Position numbers and translations under genes: made by a program. The notes under the pieces were generated by a model. The model was not told where the DNA came from. It saw only the letters and a list, made by a program, of their open reading frames with translations, and ran no database searches. A stretch of DNA of 64,000 nt from Schaalia canis (GTDB lineage: Bacteria > Actinomycetota > Actinomycetes > Actinomycetales > Actinomycetaceae): positions 124,001 through 188,000 of the forward strand of contig NZ_RQZF01000003.1 of the NCBI RefSeq assembly GCF_003858455.1, written 5' to 3'. Below, piece by piece: positions 42,569 through 52,281 of the stretch (positions within the stretch are counted from its first letter, which is position 1; each line of letters begins with the position of its first letter).

Positions 42569-43753
42569 TTACAGTTCTTCCGCTTCATGCCTTTCGATGA
42601 AGCGGGCCATTCCTGGGACGGTGAAAGCCAGTTTCCCTCGCTCAGGAGCATAGATAGCACCTTTTTTGATGAGACTTGCTCTGGCGACACTCCAGTCAGA
42701 GTAGGTGCCTCCAAGGGTAGAAATCACGTCGGAGGCATCCATGACTTCCTGCCCGGCATTGACCATGGCTCGCATATATCGGCGTTCCTTTTCGGTGGCG
42801 CGATCCCAGCGAGAAGGGAAAAAACCTTGATCGAGGTGTTCAAATCCTCGATACACTGCTTCTTCAGCATCACGAAGAGAGAACTCTTTTTCTTGGGCAA
42901 TATCCCAGATCTGCTGCCCAAACACTTGGAGGAAGAAAGGGTACCCTTCTGCTTCTGTAACGAGATATGTCATGGCATCGCCGCTGTAGCGTGCACCGCA
43001 TTTTTCTGCTGGCTCTGCGAGAGCTTGTTCGGCCGCTTCTGCGCCTAGCGGTCCCACAACACGGTAATCGAAAAGACGTTCCGCGTAGGAACGCGCAGCG
43101 CTCAGTGTGGCGGGGAGCGTAGGCAAGCCAGCTCCGATGATGAAAAATGGCCACCCCTCCTGATGCGCGGCATGTTGTAGAGCAAGTAGGGAGCTCAGCA
43201 GTTGCGGCTCTAGTTCTTGCATCTCGTCAATGAAGAGAGCGCATCCTTTCCCAGAACCTTTTAGAGGCTCAATCAGCATCTCAACGAGATTCATGAGGCT
43301 GATCTCTAATCTCACAGGTGACTGATCGGGCGAAGAAAAACTAACTTCAATACCAGATCCAAGAACCTGAACTTTGAAGGATTCCACGCCCAGGAGAAGG
43401 CGACGCGAGGCTTTCTTGATGCGTTGATTCTTACTCCTCAGAAGAGCTCTCTCAAACTCGTCGGCCAGTCTCACTTGGTTTCCGGCATCGCCCTTCTCTT
43501 CACGGCGTCCTTCGAATTGGACTGTGAGCCAACTATGCTGCTCAGCCTGTTTCCTAAGTTGATTCAACAGCACGGTTTTTCCAACTCCACGCAGACCTGA
43601 AAAGATCAAACCTCGATTGGCAAGATTTCCCATGCCCACACGGGCTATCAACGTGTCGAAGCGCTCACGTTCAAGAGAGCGCCCTGCTAGGAGTGGCGGC
43701 ATCAGGCCTGAACCTGGATTGTACGGATTCAGCGCTGGATCTATGCCAAACAC
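42569..43753 (-). CDS. AAA/STAND-like ATPase with C-terminal winged-helix region
   Basis: The 394-aa protein starts with a family-typical NPYNPGSGLMPPLLAGRSLE. It has Walker A GLRGVGKTVLLNQLRK (about residues 53-68) and Walker B GCALFIDEMQELEPQLL, then a sensor region FFIIGAGLPTLP. The C-terminal 90 residues (RYMRAMVNAGQEVMDASDVI, then IKKGAIYAPERGKLAFTVPG) look like a winged helix. This is the ORC1/archaeal-ATPase-like clade of stand-alone ATP-binding proteins, often in variable regions and of unknown job. The GTG start lies immediately after AAGGAGA, which is unusually close; a TGA three codons upstream rules out a longer frame. The gene stands alone, and the DNA before it is unlike the rest of the window. 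Confidence 0.82.
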   Translation of the reverse strand: MFGIDPALNPYNPGSGLMPPLLAGRSLERERFDTLIARVGMGNLANRGLIFSGLRGVGKTVLLNQLRKQAEQHSWLTVQFEGRREEKGDAGNQVRLADEFERALLRSKNQRIKKASRRLLLGVESFKVQVLGSGIEVSFSSPDQSPVRLEISLMNLVEMLIEPLKGSGKGCALFIDEMQELEPQLLSSLLALQHAAHQEGWPFFIIGAGLPTLPATLSAARSYAERLFDYRVVGPLGAEAAEQALAEPAEKCGARYSGDAMTYLVTEAEGYPFFLQVFGQQIWDIAQEKEFSLRDAEEAVYRGFEHLDQGFFPSRWDRATEKERRYMRAMVNAGQEVMDASDVISTLGGTYSDWSVARASLIKKGAIYAPERGKLAFTVPGMARFIERHEAEEL

Positions 43754-43789
43754 TCTCCTTCATCGCGTTTGTGGACGGTCACCCTATCC

Positions 43790-43860
43790 TTCTATATACG
43801 ATTATAAAGCTGTATATAGAAAAAAATATACAGTCATATACGGCGATATAAAGAGGCATA
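43790..43860. promoter_or_regulatory. AT-rich overlapping palindromes upstream of the AAA ATPase
   Basis: TTCTATATAC (43790-43799) and GTATATAGAA (43812-43821) are a perfect 10-bp inverted repeat. The second arm overlaps another dyad, CTGTATAT (43810-43817) with ATATACAG (43826-43833). Further TATA words follow (CATATACGGCGATATAAAG). This 70-bp block is strongly AT-rich in GC-rich surroundings and lies 37 nt before the start of the ATPase gene. It looks like a multi-site operator or promoter. Confidence 0.7.
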
Positions 43861-44032
43861 CATTCTCCCCCGCGGGCGCCTCACTCCCCTGGCTCCCCAT
43901 GCCCTCTCAAAAGCAGGCACAATAGAGTGCAGTGTCTATACAACAGACAGCCCCAACAAGAAACAGTCCCGATAAGAGACCGTCCAGAACGTACAGACGG
44001 CGCCACCAGCAGCCGATATTCCAGGAGACCTC

Positions 44033-46123
44033 GTGAATTTCCATTCCCTCTACGATCATGGTTTTGCCCGCGTCGCCGCCGTATCGATCCCCGTGCATCC
44101 GGCGCGCCCGGAGCTCAACGCTGACGAGGTCATCGCCGCTGCGACGGTGTGTTCGAATGCGGGTACTGCGGTTGTCACTTTCCCCGAGCTCTGCCTGTCG
44201 GGCTACTCGCTGGATGACCTCTTCCTCCAGTCCACTCTTTTAGATGCGGTTGAGGCCGCCATTGTCCGCATTGTTGAGGCTTCCCGCGACCTCCTGCCCC
44301 TGCTGTGGGTGGGAGCGCCCCTGCGCCACGGCAACCGCCTTTACAATTGCGCCCTTGCCATCCACCGCGGCACAGTCCTGGCAGTCACCCCGAAGCGCCA
44401 CATCACGAACTACAACGAGTTCTACGAGAAGCGCCATTTCGCTGCTCCCACCGATCCCTTCCCCAAGACCATCGACCTGCCCTTCCTAACCCCCGAAGGG
44501 GAAGAAACCCTCGCTGTTCCTTTTGGCACGGTGGTCGTGTCGGCCGAGGATGTCCCAGGCCTGACCGTTTCTGCTGAGATCTGCGAGGACCTGTGGGTAC
44601 CTACCCCGCCCTCGACTATCGCAGCACTGCAAGGCGCGCACATCCTGGTGAACCTGTCTGCCTCCCCAGCGACGGTGGGCCGCGCTGCTGAGCGCTCCAA
44701 GCTGGTGGCGGCAACCTCGTCACGCCTGAAGACCGCCTACGTCTACGCCGCAGCCGCCGAGGGAGAGTCCACCACGGACCTGGCCTGGGACGGTCACACC
44801 ATGGTGTACGAGGCTGGCGTCGCACTTGCGGAGGGCGAACGCTTCTCACACAATGGCGCAACCTTCGCCTTTGCCGATGTTGACCTTGATGCGCTCGCGA
44901 ATTCCCGCGCCCGCTACAACTCCTTTGACGATAATGCCTCCGGCGTGATGGGGCTGACCATGGGAATGGCAACGATTCCGCCGATTCCTTTCCGCCTTAA
45001 CCCGCCGCGCGATGACCTTGGCCTGATCCGCGAGATTGAGCGCTTCCCCTTCGTCCCCTCTGACCCGGACCTGCTGGAGCAGGAATGTTGGGAGGCCTAC
45101 AACATTCAGGTGTCGGCCTTGGCGCAACGTCTGAAGGCAATTGGCAATCCCAAGATTGTTATTGGTGTCTCCGGCGGTCTTGATTCCACCCACGCGCTGC
45201 TGGTGGCGGCGCAGGCCATGGATCGTCTGGGCCGCCCGCGCACGGACATTTTGGCCTACACAATGCCAGGCTTTGCCACCACCGATCACACGAAGTCCAA
45301 TGCCTACAAGCTCTGCGAGCACCTGGGGACCTCTTTTGAGGAGATCGACATTACCCCGGCTGCTCGCCAGATGCTTGCCGATATGAAGCACCCCTTCTCC
45401 GATGGTGCCGACCTCTACGACATTACTTTTGAGAACGTCCAGGCAGGCTTGCGCACGGACTACCTCTTCCGCCTTGCCAACCATCACGGTGGCATCGTCT
45501 TGGGCACGGGTGATCTATCGGAGCTGGCTCTTGGCTGGTGCACCTATGGTGTGGGCGACCAGATGAGTCACTACGGTATTAACGCCGGTATTCCCAAGAC
45601 TATGATCCAGCACCTCATCCGTTGGGTCATTGCCTCCGATCTCTTTGGCGAGGATGCCTCGGCGGTGCTTGACTCGATCCTCAATACGGAGATCAGCCCC
45701 GAGCTCATCCCCACCACCGCGGGAAAGGCCCCGCAGTCCACTCAAGCCAGCATTGGCCCCTACAACCTGCAAGACTTCACCCTCTTCCACTTCCTGCGTC
45801 ACGGTGCTCGCCCCTCGAAAATTGCTTTTATGGCAATGCACGCTTGGGGGGACGCGGCGGCTGGCCGCTGGCCTGAAGGCTTCCCGGAGGATGCTCGGGT
45901 GGCCTACTCTCTGGGTGAGATCGTGAAATGGGAGCGCGTGTTCCTGCGTCGTTTCTTCGCCAACCAGTTCAAGCGTTCAGCAATGCCCAATGGCCCCAAG
46001 GTTCTTGGTGGCGGCTCCTTGTCGCCGCGCGGGGATTGGCGGATGCCCTCGGATGTGTCGGGCGCGGCTTGGCTGGCCGAATTGGACGAGGCCGTCGCGG
46101 GACTGGAGTTGGAGGTTAAGTAG
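44033..46123 (+). CDS. nadE: NAD(+) synthase, glutamine-dependent
   Basis: The 696-aa enzyme makes NAD from nicotinate adenine dinucleotide using glutamine nitrogen. The N-terminal nitrilase-like glutaminase domain contains TFPELCLSGYSLDDLF (catalytic Glu), VTPKRHITNYNEFYEKRHF (catalytic Lys) and VSAEICEDLWVPTPP (catalytic Cys). The C-terminal synthetase domain contains the PP-loop IGVSGGLDSTHALLVA and VLGTGDLSELALGWCTYGVG. Both match the long actinobacterial NadE (M. tuberculosis type). GTG at 44033 has AGGAG 5 nt upstream. A small SdpI-like gene follows 50 nt later. The upstream 279 nt are shared with the AAA ATPase gene, which faces the other way. Confidence 0.97.
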   Translation: MNFHSLYDHGFARVAAVSIPVHPARPELNADEVIAAATVCSNAGTAVVTFPELCLSGYSLDDLFLQSTLLDAVEAAIVRIVEASRDLLPLLWVGAPLRHGNRLYNCALAIHRGTVLAVTPKRHITNYNEFYEKRHFAAPTDPFPKTIDLPFLTPEGEETLAVPFGTVVVSAEDVPGLTVSAEICEDLWVPTPPSTIAALQGAHILVNLSASPATVGRAAERSKLVAATSSRLKTAYVYAAAAEGESTTDLAWDGHTMVYEAGVALAEGERFSHNGATFAFADVDLDALANSRARYNSFDDNASGVMGLTMGMATIPPIPFRLNPPRDDLGLIREIERFPFVPSDPDLLEQECWEAYNIQVSALAQRLKAIGNPKIVIGVSGGLDSTHALLVAAQAMDRLGRPRTDILAYTMPGFATTDHTKSNAYKLCEHLGTSFEEIDITPAARQMLADMKHPFSDGADLYDITFENVQAGLRTDYLFRLANHHGGIVLGTGDLSELALGWCTYGVGDQMSHYGINAGIPKTMIQHLIRWVIASDLFGEDASAVLDSILNTEISPELIPTTAGKAPQSTQASIGPYNLQDFTLFHFLRHGARPSKIAFMAMHAWGDAAAGRWPEGFPEDARVAYSLGEIVKWERVFLRRFFANQFKRSAMPNGPKVLGGGSLSPRGDWRMPSDVSGAAWLAELDEAVAGLELEVK

Positions 46124-46173
46124 CCTGCCGCTGGTGGCTGCGCATCTTGATCCCCCTCGTTGAAGGAGAGAAA

Positions 46174-46530
46174 ATGACAATTATTGCCATTGTCTGTGCT
46201 GTTCTGTTCATGTTTGCAGCGGTGCGTTTTGGCTTGCTCGCCCATTTTGCTCGCACGGACAGTTTGCCCTTTGAATCCTCGATGGGGATTCGCGCCCGCG
46301 AGGTTCGCGCCGACGTCGAGACGTGGAATAAGGCTCACCGGGCGGCATGGCCCCTGTATGCGGCGGGGGCAGGGGTATCTGCTGGCCACGGCGTCGCCTG
46401 CGCGTTGGCGCCGTGGGCTTCTGGCATTAGTGTGGGCGGTTTTTTGGCCGTCATTGTGGGCGCTGGTGTCGTGGTGCTGGTAGCACTGACGATTCTGTCG
46501 GAGAAGGCCGGGGTGTCCACCATTCGCTAA
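46174..46530 (+). CDS. SdpI/YhfL-family small membrane protein
   Basis: The 118-aa protein has three hydrophobic helices. The loop after the first carries ESSMGIRAREVRADVETWNKAHRAAWP, split here as MGIRAREVRADVETW and NKAHRAAWP, which matches the conserved GIRTxxTxxSxxTWxxxHR motif of SdpI-like proteins. In Bacillus, SdpI protects against a secreted killing peptide and signals its presence; most homologues have no known role, so immunity is only a possibility here. GAAGGAGAG lies right before the ATG at 46174. It follows nadE by 50 nt and is probably read from the same transcript. Confidence 0.75.
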   Translation: MTIIAIVCAVLFMFAAVRFGLLAHFARTDSLPFESSMGIRAREVRADVETWNKAHRAAWPLYAAGAGVSAGHGVACALAPWASGISVGGFLAVIVGAGVVVLVALTILSEKAGVSTIR

Positions 46531-46555
46531 AGGGGTGCGCTCCCTGGTTGCATCG

Positions 46556-47854
46556 TCATTTCGCCGTATTGTTCGGCCGTAGAACGAGGGCGGTCAGGGC
46601 GATCATCAAACCGCCGAGGGGCAGGACAATCATTGCTGAAGTCAGTGAGGTTGCCGCAACGATCAGGCCGACAATAGGCGGTGCGCAGAGGAAGGCCAGG
46701 CGGCCCAACCATGTGACGATTGTCAGCCCAGTGCCCACGGGAAGGCCAGGCAGGTCATCGGCGGCGTTCATAGCAAGAGGAACACTGGCAGCGCATCCAA
46801 TGCCTGCGGCAGCCATGCCAATGAGTGTGGTGGGAAGGGAGGGCCACAGTAGGGCGATGCCCATGCCGGCAACGATCAGAAGGCCTCCTGCCTGCAACGT
46901 GGCGCGAGCGCCGATGCGGGCGATGACACGGTCGGCAGCAAAACGCCCAAGAGCCTGGGTGGCGAGCATGGTCACGAAAGCGGCGCCGACTGCGCTGCCT
47001 GTGACGCCAAGCTGGTCGCGCAGGTAGAGGGCGGACCAGGTGGAGGAGGCGTCCTCAATGAGCATGCCCGCGATGGACATGAGGGTCAGGCTAGCTAGGA
47101 GGATGCCGACGGGGAGGGCAATGGTGGCCGCATGAGAAGACGCAGGATTGGCTGCGTCCAACGCCTGCGTTCCCTCTGGCATCTGCGCGGCGTCCAGCCC
47201 GGGCTTCGCACTGTCACGCCCTCGCAAAAGGAAGGGTTGCACAGCAACACCAAGCGCGACAAAACACAGAGACGAACCAATGAGGTGCAGTGGCAGGGGA
47301 AGAGAAATTCCAACGGCGATTGATCCAAGCAGCGCCCCGCACATGGCGCCAATAGACCAGCCTGCATGAAAGGAGTTGATAATAGGGCGCCCGTAGTGTT
47401 TTTGGACGCGCAGGCCATGCGCATTTTGGCCGACGTCGGTGATGGCGTCACAGGCACCTGCCATGAAGAAGCTCACGGCGAAAAGCATGTAGAGGACCCA
47501 CTTCAGTGCGCTGCTAGCGGCGTCAGTGTTGAGGGTGGCGAAGATGCCGACCATGCTCATCATGATGCCCACGCCGACCGTCCCCATTGCTGCAGTGCGG
47601 GCTGATGAGAAGCGTCGGATAATCCGCCCGGCAATCGGCCCTGCGGTGATGGCCCCCAAGGGGAATAGGGCAACCGTTAGGCCATATACCGGTTCGGAGA
47701 GGCCGAAAATGTCTTTGATCTCAGGGAAACGTGGTACTACCGCAGCGAAAAGCGCACCATTGGTAAGGAAGAGAGCAAAGACGGCCGCGCGGGCGCGGCG
47801 TAGGGTGAGGCTGCCGGGCGTGTTCGGAGTTTGAGTGGGGGCTGCGGAGGTCAT
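46556..47854 (-). CDS. MFS transporter
   Basis: The 432-aa protein has 12 predicted membrane helices in two bundles. The N-half shows FALFLTNGALFAAVVPRFPEIKDIFGLSEPVYGLTV and the loop GRIIRRFSSARTAAMG typical of the GRxxDRxGRR position. The central cytoplasmic loop is about residues 220-245. The architecture resembles the YbjJ/fucose-permease-like MFS group, but no substrate motif is clear. It lies 23 nt downstream of a DUF456 gene on the same strand and is convergent with nadE/SdpI. The ribosome-binding site is weak (GGGAAC). Confidence 0.85.
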   Translation of the reverse strand: MTSAAPTQTPNTPGSLTLRRARAAVFALFLTNGALFAAVVPRFPEIKDIFGLSEPVYGLTVALFPLGAITAGPIAGRIIRRFSSARTAAMGTVGVGIMMSMVGIFATLNTDAASSALKWVLYMLFAVSFFMAGACDAITDVGQNAHGLRVQKHYGRPIINSFHAGWSIGAMCGALLGSIAVGISLPLPLHLIGSSLCFVALGVAVQPFLLRGRDSAKPGLDAAQMPEGTQALDAANPASSHAATIALPVGILLASLTLMSIAGMLIEDASSTWSALYLRDQLGVTGSAVGAAFVTMLATQALGRFAADRVIARIGARATLQAGGLLIVAGMGIALLWPSLPTTLIGMAAAGIGCAASVPLAMNAADDLPGLPVGTGLTIVTWLGRLAFLCAPPIVGLIVAATSLTSAMIVLPLGGLMIALTALVLRPNNTAK

Positions 47855-47877
47855 GAGGTGTTCCCGTCGCCTGCACT

Positions 47878-48378
47878 TTAGTAGCCCAGCGCGGTGAAGA
47901 TCAGGCCCCCAATCCAGGCCGTGGTGGCAACCAATGCGGCAAGAAGCTCAATAACGATGGATAGTCCAACAATTTTCAGGGCTTCAAGGGTTGCCTTCCA
48001 TGCGTCTTGCGGGGATTGAAGGCGCAGGTATTCCATCGCGTAGATGACGGCAATCAGGCCCACAATGAAGCCCACTACCGGGATGATGAAGTAGCCAACA
48101 ACCGCGCCCACAAGGCCGGCAATCAACGTCGAGTTAGGAATGCCCGACTGGGCAAGTTTGCGTCCGGGAATCACGAATTTCGCGACAAAAGCAACAGCCA
48201 GGACGACAAGCGCGATCACGAAGACACTCCACGCCAGCGGGGTGTTGACATTGAACGCCCACAGGAAGATACCCCCTGCGATGAAAGGACCCGAGGGCCA
48301 GATCTGGACAATAGCGCCAACAATACCTGCCAGAATTAGCAGGCCGCTGAGGAAGAGGATGAGGAAAGAGACGCTCAC
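47878..48378 (-). CDS. DUF456 family membrane protein
   Basis: The 166-aa protein consists of about five hydrophobic helices with the Gly/Pro-rich signature GIVGAIVQIWPSGPFIAGGIFLWA and later GLVGAVVGYFIIPVVGFIVG, which match DUF456 (small actinobacterial and proteobacterial membrane proteins of unknown function). GTG at 48378 is preferred as start: GGAG lies 9 nt upstream and the protein then begins just before the first helix. The upstream ATG at 48393 lacks a ribosome-binding site. It is the first gene of a two-gene unit with the MFS transporter. Confidence 0.75.
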   Translation of the reverse strand: MSVSFLILFLSGLLILAGIVGAIVQIWPSGPFIAGGIFLWAFNVNTPLAWSVFVIALVVLAVAFVAKFVIPGRKLAQSGIPNSTLIAGLVGAVVGYFIIPVVGFIVGLIAVIYAMEYLRLQSPQDAWKATLEALKIVGLSIVIELLAALVATTAWIGGLIFTALGY

Positions 48379-48535
48379 TGCGGGACACTCCATGGTGGGA
48401 GGGATAGAAGTCCCTACCATCCTAGAGTGAAGCACCCTTTCCTACCTTCTGAGGATCTTCCTCCTGAATCCTGACCGCTAATGCGGAATAATGTGGGGAC
48501 GCCCGCTCTTCCTACTTCAACGACGAAGGACCAGC

Positions 48536-50818
48536 ATGAAGACTCGTTTAGTATGGTCGGCGCTGCTTGCCTCAGCTCTGGCTTTAACACCCCTGACACC
48601 TGCGTTAGCCGATGATCCGGCCACCGTCACCGTTGACATCTACGGCATTACTGACTTTCACGGGCACCTCGAAAGAGTGGTCCAGAAAGCGAAAGAGCCT
48701 GGCCAGCCCGATACGGTGGTTGACCCTGGCGCTGTCACCATGGCCTGCGAGCTAAAGAAAGCTCGCGACGCAAACCCCCATCTCCTTTTCGCTTCCGCTG
48801 GTGACAATATCGGCGGCTCAGCCTACACCTCTTCCATCTTGAAAGATGTGCCAACCCTTGAGGTCCTCAACGCCCTTAAGTTGGACGTCAGCGCCGTGGG
48901 CAACCACGAGCTTGACCTCGGCATTAAGGATCTCACCGACCGTGTATTCCCACTCGTGACCTTCCCTCACCTGGCCGCAAACCTCTCCGGCTCTGCCGCG
49001 CTTGATACCCAAGGCAATGGTGGTGGAGTGTTCATCAAGGACGTTCAGGGCATTACAGTCGCTTTCGTTGGTGCTCTCACTGACGAACTTCCCTCCCTTG
49101 TCTCCCCCAGCGCACTTGCGGGGCTGACAATCAGCCCCGCCCTGGCCGCCGCCAACGAAAAAGCCAGCGCATTAAAGGACGGCGACGCCGCTAATGGCGA
49201 GGCCGACATCGTCGTAGTCCTCACTCACGAGGACGCCGCCGACCAAGCCACTTTGTTCAACAAGTCCGTTGACGCTGTCTTTGCCGGGCACACCCACGTT
49301 GATTTCCTTGAAGTTGTCACCGGTAAAGACGGCAACAAGATTGCCGTCATTCAGGCCGACCACTACGGCTGGAATCTTGGCAAGGCCTCGATCAGTATTG
49401 ATCCAGTGTCAAAGACAATTACCGCGGTAGTTGCTGAATCTATTGACCTGCAAAAGTCCGATTGTGTGGATGACACCTACGGCGTGCAGGCCATTGTCGA
49501 CAAGGCTGTTGCTCAGGCGAAAATCGAAGGTGGAAAACCTCTGGCTCGAATCGGCTCGAACTTCTTGCGTGGGACAAATAAGGGCACTGACCCCGGTTCA
49601 AACCGTGGCACTGAGTCGACCGCGTCAAATATGCTGGCTGATTCTTTCGCATCATGGCTGACCGACGAGGTTGCCCACTCCGTGAAGACGCGCGTGGGTG
49701 TCATGAACCCCGGTGGGGTGCGCGCCGACCTTCTCTACGCCAAGTCTGATGACGAAGCGAGCGACGGTATTGTCACCGTCGGCGAGGCCTACACTGTTCA
49801 GCCTTTCGGTAATGAGATGGGCTATGCCCAGCTGACGGGCGCTCAGTTCCGTGAGCTTTTGGGGCAGCAGTTCCAGCCCGGTAAGGATCGTCCGGTTCTT
49901 ATGCTGGGGCTGTCACAAAATGTTGAGGTGACGCTCAATCAAGCGGCGGTGCGCGCGCTGGCAGCCATTAAAGAATCTGATGATCCTCAGATTCCAGCTT
50001 TGCGTGCCGCAGTTGTAGATTCGGTCATGATTGATGGGCAGCCCCTGAGCGATGACGCGCCTCTTCTTGTGGCAAGCAATAGTTTTGTCCTGGAAGGCGG
50101 CGACGGCTACCTGGTCTTCAAGGGTGTTCCTTTTGTGAATACGGGCTCCCTTGATCGTGATGTCACTGCACTGTATCTGAATAAGTTTGCTGCTGAGCCT
50201 TTGGTGGCGACCACGAAGAAACGCCAGATCGCAGTTGAGGGTGAGGCAACCCGCGTTAATAGCGCCCTCGATAAGCTGACTGCTTCCGTCTACGGTGCAG
50301 TTTATAGCAATGATGCAGAAAAGGCTCTGGGAGCAACCACCGTTGATGTGGAACTCCACGGCAAGAAGGTCGCATCAGCAGCGATTGATACGACTCCGGT
50401 GGCCTTGCGCCCGGAAACGGGGACGGCATCATTCAGTATTGACGTGCCGCGCAGTGCAGCCTCGCAGGTGTGTCTCAAGGATCCTGCCGCTCGCTGCTAT
50501 GCGCTTGCCGCAGTGTTGCGCAATGCTGCTGGCGAGGAACTCGCACGCCGCACTTTCGAGGTTCGTGCTCCTGCTGATCCGCCGTCTGTAACGCCACCAT
50601 CAGTGACACCTCCCCCGCCAACCACCCCGCCGGCGACGACGCCACCGGCAACAAAACCACCGTCAACAACGCCACCCGCTAAGAAGCCTTCCACTGAGGC
50701 TCCCGGAAAGAGCGGAAAGATTGCTCGCACGGGTGCTACTGCGTCCTACACGATAGGAGCGTTTGCGCTTTTGGCTATCGTCGGTGGAACACTCATGTTC
50801 CTACGTCGGCGTCGCTGA
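48536..50818 (+). CDS. Secreted, wall-anchored 5'-nucleotidase/UDP-sugar hydrolase-like phosphoesterase
   Basis: The 760-aa product has a signal peptide (cut after LTPALADD, about residue 24). A metallophosphoesterase domain follows with DIYGITDFHGHLE, SAGDNIGGSAYTSS, VGNHELDLGI, VVLTHEDAAD and FAGHTHVDFLE as metal ligands. The 5'-nucleotidase C-terminal domain includes NPGGVRADLLYA, PFGNEMGYAQLTG and NSFVLEGGDGYLVFKG. A Pro/Thr stalk (residues 690-730) and a C-terminal IARTG, hydrophobic helix and RRRR tail form a sorting signal of the LAXTG/LPXTG kind. It would dephosphorylate nucleotides outside the cell for salvage, and in host niches could also lower extracellular ATP/AMP. ATG at 48536 is preceded by GAAGGA. 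Confidence 0.92.
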   Translation: MKTRLVWSALLASALALTPLTPALADDPATVTVDIYGITDFHGHLERVVQKAKEPGQPDTVVDPGAVTMACELKKARDANPHLLFASAGDNIGGSAYTSSILKDVPTLEVLNALKLDVSAVGNHELDLGIKDLTDRVFPLVTFPHLAANLSGSAALDTQGNGGGVFIKDVQGITVAFVGALTDELPSLVSPSALAGLTISPALAAANEKASALKDGDAANGEADIVVVLTHEDAADQATLFNKSVDAVFAGHTHVDFLEVVTGKDGNKIAVIQADHYGWNLGKASISIDPVSKTITAVVAESIDLQKSDCVDDTYGVQAIVDKAVAQAKIEGGKPLARIGSNFLRGTNKGTDPGSNRGTESTASNMLADSFASWLTDEVAHSVKTRVGVMNPGGVRADLLYAKSDDEASDGIVTVGEAYTVQPFGNEMGYAQLTGAQFRELLGQQFQPGKDRPVLMLGLSQNVEVTLNQAAVRALAAIKESDDPQIPALRAAVVDSVMIDGQPLSDDAPLLVASNSFVLEGGDGYLVFKGVPFVNTGSLDRDVTALYLNKFAAEPLVATTKKRQIAVEGEATRVNSALDKLTASVYGAVYSNDAEKALGATTVDVELHGKKVASAAIDTTPVALRPETGTASFSIDVPRSAASQVCLKDPAARCYALAAVLRNAAGEELARRTFEVRAPADPPSVTPPSVTPPPPTTPPATTPPATKPPSTTPPAKKPSTEAPGKSGKIARTGATASYTIGAFALLAIVGGTLMFLRRRR

Positions 50819-50824
50819 CTCACA

Positions 50825-50862
50825 ATAAGTGGGCGGCTGGGATACCCCAGCCGCCCACTTAT
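50825..50862. terminator. Perfect 17-bp hairpin between convergent nucleotidase and fumC genes
   Basis: ATAAGTGGGCGGCTGGG (50825-50841) and CCCAGCCGCCCACTTAT (50846-50862) pair perfectly around a 4-nt loop. The hairpin starts 7 nt after the nucleotidase stop and ends 19 nt before the fumC stop, so it serves both genes. Confidence 0.9.
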
Positions 50863-50880
50863 ATGTTCAGGCCGCGACGT

Positions 50881-52281
50881 TTAGAAGTCGCCGGTCATGG
50901 AGCGCACGTCAAGTGCGGCATCCAGGTCAGCTTCAGTGAGTTCGCCGCGCTCCACGTAGCCCAGGTCAATGACGGCCTCGCGGACGGTGAGGTCATGCTT
51001 GACGGAGTGCTTGGCAATGGCAGCAGCGGCCTCGTAGCCAATGAGTCGGTTAAGCGGGGTGACGATGGAGGGTGAGGATTCTGCCAGGCGCAGGCAGCGT
51101 TCCTCGTTCACAGTGATGCCATCCACGCAGCGCTCAGCAAGAACGCGCGAGACATTACCGACGATGGTGATGGATTGGAGCAGGTTGGAGGCCATGACGG
51201 GCAGCATGACCAGCAGGTCGAAGTTGCCCTGTGCGCCAGCGAAGGCAATGGCGGCGTCATTACCGATAACCTGCGCGGCAACCTGAACGGTTGCTTCAGG
51301 CAGAACGGGGTTGACCTTGCCGGGCATGATGGACGAGCCCGGCTGCAGGTCAGGCAGATTGATTTCTCCCAGGCCCGTGCGCGGGCCTGACCCCATCCAG
51401 CGCAGGTCGTTTGCGATCTTCACAAGGGAAACAGCAACGGTGCGCAGGGCAGCGGACATTTCCACGAGGGAGTCTTGTGCGGCCTGGGCTTCGAAGTGAT
51501 TGTCGGCTTCACGCAGGGGCAGTCCCGTGTGCTGCGCAATATGTTCAATGACGCGGGCGGAGAAGCCTGCGGGGGTGTTAATACCGGTGCCAACAGCGGT
51601 GCCTCCCAAGGGCAGCTCAGCCAGGCGAGGCAGTGCTGCTTCCACGCGCTCAATGCCCTTAGAGATCTGGGTGGCGTAGCCGGAGAATTCTTGCCCGAGG
51701 GTGATCGGCGTGGCATCCATCAGGTGGGTGCGTCCAGACTTGACGACGTCTTTAAATTCAACGGCCTTCGCGGCGAGGGAATCGTGCAGGGTGTGCAGGC
51801 CGGGCAGGAGAACGTTAACAACAGCTCCGTATGCGGCGATGTGGATAGATGAGGGGAACACGTCATTGGAGGACTGGGAAGCGTTGACGTGATCGTTGGG
51901 GTGAATAGGGAGGTCCTCGGTGGAGGCCAGGGTGGCGATGACCTCGTTGGTGTTCATATTGGAAGAGGTACCCGAGCCGGTCTGGAAGACGTCGATGGGG
52001 AAGTGTTCGTCGCATTCGCCTGCGATGACGCGGTCAGCGGCGGCGACGATAGCCTTCGCTTGCTGTTCTGTGATAACTCCGAGCTCCTGGTTGGTCAGGG
52101 CTGCTGCGCGCTTGATGTGGCCAAGGGCGGCGATGTGGTGACTGTTGAGTCGTTCTCCTGAGATGGGGAAGTTTTCGACAGCGCGTTGGGTTTGCGCTCG
52201 GTAGAGCGCGTCAATCGGAACACGAACCTCGCCCATAGTGTCGTGCTCAATACGGTACTCGCCATTACCCTGCTGGGACAT
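50881..52281 (-). CDS. fumC: Fumarate hydratase, class II
   Basis: The 466-aa enzyme is the oxygen-stable, cluster-free fumarase. It has [77 protein letters not shown] and the superfamily signature [16 protein letters not shown] with the catalytic Ser. Length is standard. AAGGAGAG lies about 5 nt before the ATG. A plausible promoter lies about 33-60 nt upstream of the start. It is divergent from a class I fumarase gene, so the organism has both an oxygen-stable and an oxygen-sensitive enzyme for the same step. Confidence 0.97.
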   Translation of the reverse strand: MSQQGNGEYRIEHDTMGEVRVPIDALYRAQTQRAVENFPISGERLNSHHIAALGHIKRAAALTNQELGVITEQQAKAIVAAADRVIAGECDEHFPIDVFQTGSGTSSNMNTNEVIATLASTEDLPIHPNDHVNASQSSNDVFPSSIHIAAYGAVVNVLLPGLHTLHDSLAAKAVEFKDVVKSGRTHLMDATPITLGQEFSGYATQISKGIERVEAALPRLAELPLGGTAVGTGINTPAGFSARVIEHIAQHTGLPLREADNHFEAQAAQDSLVEMSAALRTVAVSLVKIANDLRWMGSGPRTGLGEINLPDLQPGSSIMPGKVNPVLPEATVQVAAQVIGNDAAIAFAGAQGNFDLLVMLPVMASNLLQSITIVGNVSRVLAERCVDGITVNEERCLRLAESSPSIVTPLNRLIGYEAAAAIAKHSVKHDLTVREAVIDLGYVERGELTEADLDAALDVRSMTGDF

